From positions 1 to 47,650 of the forward strand of contig JAJDYL010000126.1 of NCBI GenBank assembly GCA_022825195.1: 47,650 nt of DNA, in the 5' to 3' direction. The notes beneath the pieces were generated by a model. That model had not been told where the DNA came from. It did no database searches and was given only the letters and a program-made list of their open reading frames with translations. Numbering within the stretch: the first letter of the stretch is position 1; each line of letters begins with the position of its first letter. This DNA is from Alphaproteobacteria bacterium. GTDB lineage: Bacteria; Pseudomonadota; Alphaproteobacteria; Bin95. A program made the position numbers and the translations under genes. Below are positions 9,152 through 17,027 of this stretch, in pieces.

Positions 9152-10122
9152 CAGGCCATGACCTTCCGTACGGCGCCGCAGACGGCCGCGCTGTCGGGCA
9201 CGGTGACGTTGACCAGCTCCTCGGCGAACGGCATGGGCACATGCGGGCTGCCCACCCGGACGATCGGCGCGCGCAGGTCGTGGAAGCACTGCTCCGCGAG
9301 CGCGGCGGCGATCTCGGCGCCCGTGCCGGCGAAGGAGGAGTCCATCTCGCAGACCACCGCGCGCCCGGTGCGCCGCACGGACTCGCAGATCGTCTCCATG
9401 TCGAGCGGCGCCAGCGTCCTGGGGTCCACGACCTCGATGTCGTAGCCCTCGTCCTCCAGCGCAATGCCCGCCTCCAGCGCGCGGGGCACCATGCCGCCGA
9501 TGGCGACCACGGTCACGTCCTCGCCGTCCCGCTTGATGTCGGCCTTGCCGAAGGGGATGACATAGTCGTCCTCCGGCACTTCGCCCTCGCTCACATAGAG
9601 CGCCTTGTATTCGAAGAAGGCCACCGGATCCGGGCTGCGGATCGCCGTCTTCATCAGGCCCTTGGCGTCATAGGGCGTGCTCGGCGCGACCACCTGCAGC
9701 CCCGGCACATGCATGAACCAGGATTCCATGATCTGCGAATGCTGCGCCGCGACCAGCCGGGCCGGCCCGCAGGGCAGGCGGATGACGATGGGCACGCTCG
9801 CCTGGCCGCCGGTCATGTAGCGCATCTTGGCGGCCTGGTTGACGACCTCGTCCATCGCGCAGGTGATGAAATCGACATACATGATCTCGACCACCGGGCG
9901 CATGCCGGCGAGTGCGGCGCCGACGCCGAGGCCCACGATGCCGGCCTCGGCGATGGGCGTCTCGAAGATCCGGTCCGGCCACTTGTCCACGATGCCCTGG
10001 GTGACGGTATAGGGGCCGCCATGGGCGATCACGTCCTCGCCGATGACGAACACGCTGTCGTCGCGGTCCATTTCCTCGTGCAGCGCTTCCCGGAGCGCGT
10101 CTCGGAGCGCGATGGTCCTCAT
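9151..10122 (-). CDS. 2-oxoacid dehydrogenase E1 beta subunit
   Basis: A 323-residue transketolase-like subunit (pyrimidine-binding domain then C-terminal domain) that pairs with E1 alpha to form the thiamine-diphosphate decarboxylase. Family features are GEDVIAHGGPYTVTQG, the EAGIVGLGVGAALAGMRPVVE segment that positions the catalytic Glu, and the C-terminal segment VVDPRTLAPLDMETI. The start MRTIALRDAL was chosen because its ATG overlaps the E1-alpha stop by four bases (ATGA) and matches the usual N-terminus; another ATG lies 15 bases upstream. It overlaps E2 by one base. Confidence 0.95.
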   Translation of the reverse strand: MRTIALRDALREALHEEMDRDDSVFVIGEDVIAHGGPYTVTQGIVDKWPDRIFETPIAEAGIVGLGVGAALAGMRPVVEIMYVDFITCAMDEVVNQAAKMRYMTGGQASVPIVIRLPCGPARLVAAQHSQIMESWFMHVPGLQVVAPSTPYDAKGLMKTAIRSPDPVAFFEYKALYVSEGEVPEDDYVIPFGKADIKRDGEDVTVVAIGGMVPRALEAGIALEDEGYDIEVVDPRTLAPLDMETICESVRRTGRAVVCEMDSSFAGTGAEIAAALAEQCFHDLRAPIVRVGSPHVPMPFAEELVNVTVPDSAAVCGAVRKVMA

Positions 10123-11102
10123 GCCGAAACCCTCCATTCCGTATCGAGCACGTCGGTCAGCACGTCCTCCGGGTCCGGCAGCGGGCTTTCCTCGGCATAG
10201 GCCACGGACTTCGCGACCTCCGCCGCCGCTCCGGCCCGGATGGCCTCGTCCTCGTCGTCGCCGAGCCACTGGCGCTCCTTCATCCAAGCGCTGAAGAGCT
10301 TGATCGGATCGCGGTTCTCGCGCCAGTCATCGACCTCTTCGCGGGAGCGGTATTCCTCCATGTCACCGAGGCTGTGGCCGTAGAAGCGGTAGGTCCGGGC
10401 CTCGATCAGCGTCGGGCCCTCGCCGCGCCGGGCGCGGTCCACCGCCTCCCCGGCGGCTTCATAGACCGCCTCCAGGTCCTGCCCGTCCACCGAGACGCCG
10501 GGGATGGCGTAGGAGGCCGCCATGTCGGCCACCGAATCCACCACCGCGACATTCTTGCGCGGCACCCATTGCTGGTAGCCGTTGTTCTCGCAGACATAGA
10601 TGACCGGCAGCTTCCAGAGCGAGCCGAACAGCAGGCCCTCATGGAAGGGCCCGCGCGCCGCCGCGCCGTCGCCGAAGAACACGACCGAGACCTGGTCGCT
10701 CTTGCGGATCCTGCTGGCGAGCGCCGTGCCGGTGCCGGGGCCGATGCCGCCTGCGACGATGCCGTTCGCGCCCAGTATGTTGCGGGAGAAGTCGGCGATG
10801 TGCATGGAGCCGCCCTTGGCGCGGCAGCTCCCGGTGGCGCGCCCGAAGAGTTCCGCCATCATGCGGTCCATGGGCGCGCCCTTGGCGAGGCAGTGGCCGT
10901 GGCTGCGATGCGTGCCGAGCACATAGTCGTCGTCGCGCAGATGCGCGCAGATCGCAACCGCTATGGCTTCCTCGCCGCAATAGGTGTGGAGCGTGCCCTT
11001 GACCGTACCGAGGCTGGTCTGGCGCAGCGCTTCTTCCTCGAAGAGGCGTATTCGCCACATGTCCGTATAGATCCTGCGGCTGAGATCGGCATTGAGGGTC
11101 AT
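10119..11102 (-). CDS. 2-oxoacid dehydrogenase E1 alpha subunit (TPP-binding)
   Basis: A 327-residue thiamine-diphosphate-binding subunit and first gene of the operon. The TPP motif is complete: GDG at 144-146 and NN at 173-174 with the usual spacing. It also has the HRSHGHCLAKG loop typical of pyruvate/acetoin E1 alpha subunits and the RFYGHSLGD segment near residue 250. The start MTLNADLSRR has GGAGG with good spacing. An in-frame extension to 11216 exists but runs into the phased-repeat region and is probably not coding. The phased TGTCATG block lies about 100 bases upstream, in a position suited to control of the four-gene unit. Confidence 0.95.
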   Translation of the reverse strand: MTLNADLSRRIYTDMWRIRLFEEEALRQTSLGTVKGTLHTYCGEEAIAVAICAHLRDDDYVLGTHRSHGHCLAKGAPMDRMMAELFGRATGSCRAKGGSMHIADFSRNILGANGIVAGGIGPGTGTALASRIRKSDQVSVVFFGDGAAARGPFHEGLLFGSLWKLPVIYVCENNGYQQWVPRKNVAVVDSVADMAASYAIPGVSVDGQDLEAVYEAAGEAVDRARRGEGPTLIEARTYRFYGHSLGDMEEYRSREEVDDWRENRDPIKLFSAWMKERQWLGDDEDEAIRAGAAAEVAKSVAYAEESPLPDPEDVLTDVLDTEWRVSA

Positions 11103-11200
11103 GGCGCCTCCGGTTCGCTGTTCGGGCTTGTCGCCGCCTATATTCATCGAGTAGCGCGGCCATGTCATCAGCAGTTGCAGCTTCGGGACCCCGCGCGCGG

Positions 11201-11227
11201 TGTCATGGGATGTCATGTTTTGTCATG
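11201..11227. promoter_or_regulatory. Phased triplet of TGTCATG, copy 1
   Basis: TGTCATG occurs at 11201, 11211 and 11221, exactly one DNA turn (10 bp) apart, 99-125 bases upstream of the E1-alpha start. The core TGTCAT resembles the half-site of pho boxes bound by PhoB-type response regulators, but pho boxes repeat every 11 bp. It is read here as a candidate operator for an OmpR/PhoB-like or other direct-repeat-binding regulator. A further single TGTCAT lies at 11163. Confidence 0.5.
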
Positions 11228-11416
11228 AGGCCGGTCTCCGTTCCGGTCGTTTGCGCCGGTCTTGGGGTCGTTCGCAAGGCAATGCAGCCTCCTTCCGGTC
11301 CATGGTCCCGGATGCCCCCGTTGCCGGAGGCGCGTCCCCCTCCCGCGCATAATGCGCGCGCGTTTCGCGGCGGCGCGTGTGCGCGCGCGAGGCGGCGGGA
11401 GGGACCCCTGCCGAAG

Positions 11417-11443
11417 TGTCATGAAATGTCATGATCTGTCATG
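11417..11443. promoter_or_regulatory. Phased triplet of TGTCATG, copy 2
   Basis: TGTCATG occurs at 11417, 11427 and 11437, again with an exact 10-bp period. It heads the second tandem unit, 216 bases from copy 1. The three-base spacers differ from copy 1 (AAA, ATC versus GGA, TTT), so the TGTCATG heptamers and their phase are what is conserved. Confidence 0.5.
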
Positions 11444-11721
11444 GGGCCGGTCTGGGCTCCGGCCGTTTGCGCCGGGCCGGAGGTCGTTCGCAGGGCATCG
11501 AAACCTCCTTTCCGTCCCTGGTCCCGGACGCCCCGTTGCCGGAGGAGCGTGCCTCTCTCGCGCATAATGCGCGCGCGCGTTTCGCGGCGGCGCGTGTGCG
11601 CCCGCGCGCGGGGCGGCGGGCGGGCCATCCTTCGATATGAGGCTGGCGCCGCTACTCGGGACAGGGGGAGGAGCGCGCCCACGGCGGATTCCGTGCTCCT
11701 GTCCTCGCCATCGCGCCCCTT

Positions 11722-11751
11722 TGTCACCCCGGCCCCCGCGCCGGGGTGACA
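11722..11751. repeat. REP-like palindromic hairpin
   Basis: A perfect 12-bp inverted repeat (arms 11722-11733 and 11740-11751, six-base loop ccccgc) beginning TGTCACCCCGGC. Hairpins of this form are common dispersed intergenic repeats in alphaproteobacterial genomes. The flank from 11752 to 12100 is GC-rich with no recognisable gene. From about 12110 to 12230 the sequence turns markedly AT-richer, with runs such as ggaacaaaaaatgac, and may hold a promoter. Confidence 0.6.
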
Positions 11752-12358
11752 GTTGGGGGCCCATGCGATGCGAAGCCGACGCCGGAAATGCGTGCATGCG
11801 GCAGGCCTGTGCAGCGGAGGCGGGCCTTGCGGCCGGTTTCGCCGCCGGTCGGGGAGCGTTCATGGTCATCCGTGCCTCCTCGTTCGGGGCCAGGGGCGGG
11901 ACGGGGGGTCCCTGTTTCGCGCGTAATGCGTGCGCGGGCGGGCGGGCGTATCGCGGCGGCGCGGTTCGCGCGCATGATTGCCCGCGTGCGCGCGGGCCGG
12001 GCAGAGGGCGCACCCCTCCCCTCCGCTCGCGCCGGGGCGTTTGCGGCGCCCCAGCCATTGCCTTCTGCAGAAAGCGGAACGGCGGCCCCGGAAGCCGCCT
12101 TTCCCTGCAACTATTCTACACCATTCCTCGGAAAATCAAGCCCTTTCCGGAACAAAAAATGACAATATCGGACAACTTTCTCACAATCCATTGAATCGGC
12201 GGGATAATTACAGGCGTTCGATATGTCGTTTCGCGGCTGCCCGGGAACAAGGGACCGGAACAAGTCTGTGCATGAACCGGTCCACATGCGCGCTCACATG
12301 CTCCGCTTCGTCGAAGGCGGGTCGAATTCATGCGCTTTCACAGCATTCCGAGACAGCC

Positions 12359-13174
12359 TCATGCCGGCATCCCCTCCCCCGCCTCATGCAGCGCGTGCAG
12401 GCCTTCCCGGTAAGTCGGGTAGCGCAGCCTGACGCCGAGTTCGGCCTTGATGCGGGCATTGGAGACGCGCTTGCTGTCACGGTAGAAGCTGGCCGCCATC
12501 GGCGAGAGTTGCGCCGTCTCGAACGGCTCGGCCGGGGGCGGCGGCAGGTTCAGCAGGCGGCAGGCGAATTCGGTGACTTCCGACGGCGGGGCCGGCCTGT
12601 CGTCGGCGAGGTTGTAGGCGCGGCCGGGATTGGGGCGGGCGATGGACGCCGCGAGCGCCGCCGCAATGTCATCGACATGGATACGGGAGAACAGCTGCCC
12701 CGGCTTGACGATCCGCCGCGCCCGTCCGGACCGCACGGCCGCCAGCGCATTGCGGCCCGGCCCGTAAATGCCCGCGATCCGGAACACATGCAGCGGCAGG
12801 CCGAGCGCCGCCCAGGCAGCCTCCGCCTCCACCCGCCGCCGGCCCCGCGCGCCTGTCGGCCGGAGGGGGCTCTCCTCGTTCACCCAGCCGCCGCCCCGGT
12901 CCCCATAGACGCCCGTGGTCGAGAGGTAGCCCGCCCACACCAGTCCCGGCGGCGCCTCGAATCCCGGCAGGAAGGGATCGCCGGCCTCGTCCGGCGGCGC
13001 GGAGAACAGCAGATGCGTCGCGTCGGCCGCGGCAAAGCGGTTCCAGCCGCGCGCGGCGAACCGCTCCGCCTTGTCCGGCTCCCGCGTGGTGCCGGCGACC
13101 TCCCAGCCTTCCGCCGCCAGCCGGAGCGCCAGCCGTTCGGCGGAGTAGCCGAGCCCGTGGACGAACAGCCTCAT
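12359..13174 (-). CDS. SDR-family NAD(P)-dependent epimerase-like protein (YeeZ-like)
   Basis: A 271-residue extended short-chain dehydrogenase. The N-terminus has a variant dinucleotide motif, VHGLGYSAERLALRL, typical of the YeeZ-like group rather than classical GxxGxxG. The active-site region reads YLSTTGVYGDRGGGWVNEE, followed by FRIAGIYGPGRNAL and the SRIHVDDIAAA segment seen in NAD-dependent epimerases. Substrate unknown. The start is the ATG at 13174, 20 bases after the GST-family gene stop, so the two genes are probably co-transcribed on the minus strand. The longer open frame upstream overlaps the GST gene and is not real. Confidence 0.88.
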   Translation of the reverse strand: MRLFVHGLGYSAERLALRLAAEGWEVAGTTREPDKAERFAARGWNRFAAADATHLLFSAPPDEAGDPFLPGFEAPPGLVWAGYLSTTGVYGDRGGGWVNEESPLRPTGARGRRRVEAEAAWAALGLPLHVFRIAGIYGPGRNALAAVRSGRARRIVKPGQLFSRIHVDDIAAALAASIARPNPGRAYNLADDRPAPPSEVTEFACRLLNLPPPPAEPFETAQLSPMAASFYRDSKRVSNARIKAELGVRLRYPTYREGLHALHEAGEGMPA

Positions 13175-13193
13175 CGGCGGCGCGCCGCCCGGC

Positions 13194-13862
13194 TCAGAAG
13201 TCGAGGTTCGTGTAATGGGCCGCCGGCCGCCAGCCCGGCACCCGGTCGGAGAGCAGCGGGCGCACCGACGGGCGGGACTTGAACCGCACATACCATTCGT
13301 AAGCCGGCGGATGGTCGGTCCAGGAAACCGCGCCCATGTAGTCGAGCGAGGAGAGATGCGCGCCCGCTGCGATGTCCGCCAGCGAGAAATCCTTGCCCGC
13401 CAGCCAGTGGCGCTGCTCCAGAAGCATGTCGATATAGCGGAGATGCTGTTCGAGGTTGAGCACGCCCGCGCGCACGAATTCCGAGTTGGGCGGGCCGTGC
13501 CCGGCAAGGCGCTTCATGATGCGCTCGCGATAGAGATAGTCGGTCACCTCGGAGGCGAACTTCACGTCGAACCAGAGCGCGAGGCGGCGGACTTCCGCCC
13601 GGCGCTTCGGCCCCTTGCCCAGCAGCGGCGGGCCCTCGGCGGTCTCGGCCAGATACTCCACGATGGCCTGGCTCTCGGCCAGAGCGTAGCCGTCGTCCAG
13701 CAGCAACACCGGCACTGTCGCCGCGGGATTGAGCGCGACGAAGGCCTCCCGGCGCTCCCAGACCGGCTCTTCCTCGAGGGCGAACGGGATGTCGAGTTCG
13801 CTCAGCGCGATACGCACCTTGCGGCAAAAGGGAGACAGCGGCAGGTGAAGCAGGGTCGTCAT
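13194..13862 (-). CDS. Glutathione S-transferase family protein
   Basis: A 222-residue two-domain GST-like protein. The thioredoxin-like N-domain has SPFCRKVRIAL (Ser10 to Cys13, the usual glutathione-thiol position), a cis-Pro in ATVPVLLLDDG, and ESQAIVEYL for gamma-glutamyl binding. The helical C-domain carries DFSLADIAAGAHLSSLDYMG, the conserved capping-box region. The start at 13862 is preceded by AGGGAG at good spacing. It is divergent from uppP, with starts 90 bases apart. Role probably in detoxification or stress; substrate unknown. Confidence 0.92.
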   Translation of the reverse strand: MTTLLHLPLSPFCRKVRIALSELDIPFALEEEPVWERREAFVALNPAATVPVLLLDDGYALAESQAIVEYLAETAEGPPLLGKGPKRRAEVRRLALWFDVKFASEVTDYLYRERIMKRLAGHGPPNSEFVRAGVLNLEQHLRYIDMLLEQRHWLAGKDFSLADIAAGAHLSSLDYMGAVSWTDHPPAYEWYVRFKSRPSVRPLLSDRVPGWRPAAHYTNLDF

Positions 13863-13951
13863 ATGCGCTCCCTGAAGCAACGCCTCATCTTAACCCGCAA
13901 CCGTCCGGCGGTGCTATATGCTCGCCGTTTCCCCCGGACGCCGGACTGCCC

Positions 13952-14761
13952 TTGCCGCTTCTCCTCATCGTCCTTCTCGCGCTCGTCCAGGGCATTACCG
14001 AGTTCCTGCCGGTCAGTTCCTCGGCCCATCTCGTGCTCGTTCACGCCGCCTTCGGGGCATACCGCCCGGAGGACGCGGCCGCGCTCGTCCTCGATGTCGC
14101 CGTTCATCTCGGCACGCTCGGCGCGGTGCTGGTCTATTTCCGCCGCGACATCGCCCGCCTCGTCGCGGCGGGCCTCGCCGGCCTCGCCGGTCCCCGGCCG
14201 CAGGGCTGGGCGCTCGGCTGGCAGGTAGCGGCGGCGGCGATCCCGGTCGCGGTCGCCGGCGCGCTGCTCAAGGACACCGTCGCCGCCCATGCCCGGAGCG
14301 TCGAGGTCATCGCCTGGACGACGCTCGGCTTCGGCCTCGTGCTCTGGGCCGCGGACCGATGGGGACGCCGGACGGAGCGGCTCGACTCGCTGCGCCTGCC
14401 CCAGGCGCTCGCCATCGGCATGGCGCAAATCCTCGCGCTGGTGCCGGGGGTCAGTCGATCCGGCATCACCATGACGGCGGCGCTGGCGCTGGGTTTCGAG
14501 CGCGCGGAGGCGGCGCGCTTCTCGCTGCTGCTCTCGATCCCGGTCATTCTGGGCGCCGGGCTGTGGACCGCGCGCGACCTCGTGCGGATGGCGGACCCGA
14601 CCGTCGCGGCGGCCGCGGGGCTGGCGGCGCTGCTCGCCTTCGCGGCTGCGCTCACGGCGATCGCGGCGATGATGCGCTGGCTGGCCCGCGCGAGCTTCAC
14701 GCCCTTCGTCGTCTACCGGGTCCTGCTGGGCGGGCTGCTGCTCGCCTGGGTCCATTCCTGA
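13952..14761 (+). CDS. uppP: Undecaprenyl-diphosphate phosphatase
   Basis: A 269-residue polytopic membrane enzyme (UppP/BacA) that dephosphorylates undecaprenyl pyrophosphate to recycle the lipid carrier for peptidoglycan and other surface polymers; overproduction gives bacitracin resistance in this family. Both signature motifs are intact: QGITEFLPVSSSAHL at 13-27 (catalytic Glu17, His26) and PGVSRSGIT at 165-173 (Arg169). Length is normal. The start is a TTG at 13952; no better ATG lies nearby. The CoA-transferase gene follows after 33 bases in the same direction. Confidence 0.96.
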   Translation: MPLLLIVLLALVQGITEFLPVSSSAHLVLVHAAFGAYRPEDAAALVLDVAVHLGTLGAVLVYFRRDIARLVAAGLAGLAGPRPQGWALGWQVAAAAIPVAVAGALLKDTVAAHARSVEVIAWTTLGFGLVLWAADRWGRRTERLDSLRLPQALAIGMAQILALVPGVSRSGITMTAALALGFERAEAARFSLLLSIPVILGAGLWTARDLVRMADPTVAAAAGLAALLAFAAALTAIAAMMRWLARASFTPFVVYRVLLGGLLLAWVHS

Positions 14762-14794
14762 ACTCCGGCCCCGCAAGCAGAAAGGACCGGCCCC

Positions 14795-15994
14795 TTGACC
14801 GCTCTCAGAGGCATCCGCGTTGTCGATCTGACCCGCGTGCTCTCCGGCCCCTGGTGCGCGATGCAGCTTGCCGATCTCGGCGCGGAGGTGCTCAAGCTCG
14901 AGAACCCGGCCGGCGGCGACGAAACGCGCAGCTTCCTCTCTCCGTCGCGCGACGGGCATTCGACCTATTTCCTGACCGTCAACCGCAACAAGAAGAGCAT
15001 CGCCGTCGATCTGACCCGCCCGGACGGCGCCGAAATCGTGCGCGGTCTGGCGCGCGTCTCCGACGTCCTGCTGGAAAATGCCCGCACCGGCGCGCTCGAC
15101 CGGCGCGGCCTGGGCTATGACGCGCTGGCGGCGGAGAATCCGCGCCTCGTCTATTGCTCCATCTCCGGTTACGGGCGGAGCGGCGCGCTCGCGGACAGGC
15201 CCGGCTACGACCCCGTGGCGCAGGGCGAGAGCGGCTTGATGTCGCTCACCGGGGAGCCGGACGGCCCGCCGATGCGGACCGGCGTCTCGCTCGTGGACAT
15301 CATGTCCGGCATGTATGCAGCCCAGGCGGTGCTGGCGGCCCTGGTTGCGCGCGACCGCACGGGCCGGGGCCAGCGCATCGACGTGCCGCTGTTCGACACC
15401 GCCGTCGCCATGACCTCGCATGCCGCGACCGCCTGGCTGGAGGGCGGGGTCGATATCGGCCGGCCCGGCAACTCGAACCTGGTCGCGATGCCGGCCGGCC
15501 TGTTCGAGGCCTCGGACGGCCCGGTGATGATCGCGGTGACGACCGACCGCCTGTTCCGGCGCCTGGCCGAGGAGGTCTTCCGCCGCCCGGACCTTGCCGG
15601 AGACCCCGCCTTCGCGACCAACGCCGCGCGCATGGAAAACCGCGAGGCGCTGACGGCGGCGATGAACCGCATACTGAAAGCCGACACGCGCGACGGTTGG
15701 ATTGCGCGGATGCGGGCCGCGGGCATTCCCGGGGGGCCGGTGCGCAGCATGTCCGAGGCCTTCGCGTCCGAAGAGATGGCCGAGCGCGGCATGGTCGCGG
15801 CGCAGGCACACAGCGCGCTGGGAGAGGTGCGGGCGGTTCGTTCGCCGCTGTCGCTCTCCGACACGCCGGTGCAGGCGCCGGCCGGTGCGCCGCTGCTCGG
15901 CGAACACACCGAGGCCTGTCTGGCTGAACTGCTGGGCTACGGCCCCGAAACGCTCGCCCGCCTCCGCCGGGAGGGGACGATTCTGCAGGCCTGA
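14795..15994 (+). CDS. CaiB/BaiF (class III) CoA-transferase
   Basis: A 399-residue class III CoA-transferase, which swaps CoA between organic acids through a mixed-anhydride/thioester enzyme intermediate. The catalytic Asp is Asp168 in SLVDIMSGMYAAQ. Other family marks are VLSGPWCAMQLADLGAEVLK, NRNKKSIAVDL and SISGYGRSG. It starts with TTG preceded by AAAGGA. It follows uppP closely, but no functional link is expected. The acyl substrate is not predictable; formate/oxalate, succinate and carnitine enzymes all share these motifs. Confidence 0.93.
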   Translation: MTALRGIRVVDLTRVLSGPWCAMQLADLGAEVLKLENPAGGDETRSFLSPSRDGHSTYFLTVNRNKKSIAVDLTRPDGAEIVRGLARVSDVLLENARTGALDRRGLGYDALAAENPRLVYCSISGYGRSGALADRPGYDPVAQGESGLMSLTGEPDGPPMRTGVSLVDIMSGMYAAQAVLAALVARDRTGRGQRIDVPLFDTAVAMTSHAATAWLEGGVDIGRPGNSNLVAMPAGLFEASDGPVMIAVTTDRLFRRLAEEVFRRPDLAGDPAFATNAARMENREALTAAMNRILKADTRDGWIARMRAAGIPGGPVRSMSEAFASEEMAERGMVAAQAHSALGEVRAVRSPLSLSDTPVQAPAGAPLLGEHTEACLAELLGYGPETLARLRREGTILQA

Positions 15995-16003
15995 ATTGCA
16001 GGA

Positions 16004-16027
16004 CGCCCCGCCGTTTCCGGCGGGGCG
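16004..16027. terminator. Hairpin between convergent genes
   Basis: A perfect 10-bp GC stem (16004-16013 with 16018-16027) and TTTC loop lie between the CoA-transferase stop and the lipoprotein stop. Its position suits a shared bidirectional terminator, but neither strand shows a T tract. Confidence 0.55.
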
Positions 16028-16058
16028 CCCGCTTGGGTTGCCGGGCTTCGGCCCCGGC

Positions 16059-16925
16059 TTACTTGGACAGGGTGACGACGACCCGGCGGTTCAACACTTC
16101 GCGCGTGTTGTCCGGGGTCTTGATCGCCAGACCATCCTCGCCGGTTGCCGACATGCTGATGCGGTCCTCGGGCACCAGAAGGTCGAGCGTGAAGACCTCA
16201 TAGACGGCCTTGGCCCTCATCTCGGAGATCTTCATGTTGTTGCCCTTGGTGCCGCTGGTGTCGGCGTGGCCGGAGACACCGAGCGTCGAGCCCTTGACCT
16301 TGCCGAAGGACGTGTAGGCCTTGTTGATCTCCTGCTGGGCAGCCCCCGTGATGGCCGCGCTGTTCCAGTCGAAATAGACCTCCCAAGGACCCATGTCGAT
16401 CGGCTTCGGCTTGGGCTTCGGCGCCGGCGGGGCCGGCGGCGGCTTCAACGCCTCTTCGGCAGCGCTCGCGCCTTCCTCGAACATCGCCTTGCAGGCGGCG
16501 ATATCGTGAGGCTGGATGTTCTCCTCCAGTTCCTGCAGCCAGCAGTCGAAGCCGACCTGCGCCATGGCTGCGGCCGCTCCGGCCTTCTCGCGTCCGCCAC
16601 CGTCGAGGATGGCCATCAGCCGCGCGCTTGCCTCTTCCACCTCCGCGGCGCTGTCCTCCGGAAGGACGCGCGCAGAGGCCGCCTCGGGCATCACGTCGGC
16701 GCCGCTTGCCACCGCGAGCACGCGGTTTGCAAAGACACTTGCGTCCGTCCAGTCGGCTTCGGCCGCTTCCATGTCCGCAAGCTGCTTGTAGCCCTCGATC
16801 AGCCCCATCTGGAAGTCGGTGCCCGTTGCTTCGGTCAGACTCGCGTCTTTCAAGTTCGACGCGCAACCCCCGAGCGCAAGCGCGGCGGCCCCGACCACAA
16901 TATAGGTAGTGATCCGTGACAGCAT
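16059..16925 (-). CDS. OmpA-family outer-membrane lipoprotein
   Basis: A 288-residue lipoprotein. The signal peptide ends in the lipobox ALGGC, with the lipidated Cys21. A helical Ala/Glu-rich region of about 130 residues containing two Cys pairs by a proline/lysine-rich linker (PPAPPAPKPKPKP, about 163-175) to a C-terminal OmpA-like peptidoglycan-binding domain. The OmpA motif is seen in VSGHADTSGTKGNNMKISEMRA and NRRVVVTL. It likely anchors the outer membrane to the wall. GGAG six bases before the ATG supports the start. Codon use is less GC-extreme than its neighbours, as expected for a well-expressed envelope protein. Confidence 0.92.
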   Translation of the reverse strand: MLSRITTYIVVGAAALALGGCASNLKDASLTEATGTDFQMGLIEGYKQLADMEAAEADWTDASVFANRVLAVASGADVMPEAASARVLPEDSAAEVEEASARLMAILDGGGREKAGAAAAMAQVGFDCWLQELEENIQPHDIAACKAMFEEGASAAEEALKPPPAPPAPKPKPKPIDMGPWEVYFDWNSAAITGAAQQEINKAYTSFGKVKGSTLGVSGHADTSGTKGNNMKISEMRAKAVYEVFTLDLLVPEDRISMSATGEDGLAIKTPDNTREVLNRRVVVTLSK

Positions 16926-17027
16926 GATATCTCCTCGCGACTGCCGTTTGTATGAAGTAGCGGACGGCCCATCGGCTAGTACGGCCTCCGCAATGATAAC
17001 GGTTTACGCCGGATTCGCAAACAGAAT

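Larger units (their letters stand above)
11201..11632. repeat. Tandem duplication of an intergenic unit of about 216 bp
   Basis: Two direct repeats, 11201-11416 and 11417-about 11632, are similar along their whole length. In order, each unit has a TGTCATG triplet, a GGCCGGTCT...CGTTTGCGCCGG block, a GGTCGTTCGCA block, CCGTTGCCGGAGG, the palindrome CGCGCATAATGCGCG (11344-11358 and 11559-11573), and a TTTCGCGGCGGCGCGTGTGCGC tail. A degraded third tail, without the triplet, is visible near 11915-11975. The alternating G/C stretch in each tail could adopt left-handed or hairpin DNA. No reading frame here looks like protein. Function unknown. Confidence 0.85.

Noticed and set aside
11103..11216. 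N-terminal extension of E1 alpha starting MTSHDTARGVPK
   Set aside because: It begins inside the phased TGTCATG block, does not resemble E1 alpha N-termini, and the ATG at 11102 has a proper ribosome site. The similarity to the MTKHDTSG frame before the dehydratase comes from the shared DNA motif.
11423..12058. Several open frames through the tandem repeat on both strands
   Set aside because: They are rich in Arg, Pro and Ala, overlap each other in many frames, and follow the GC bias of the repeat. None has a family pattern.
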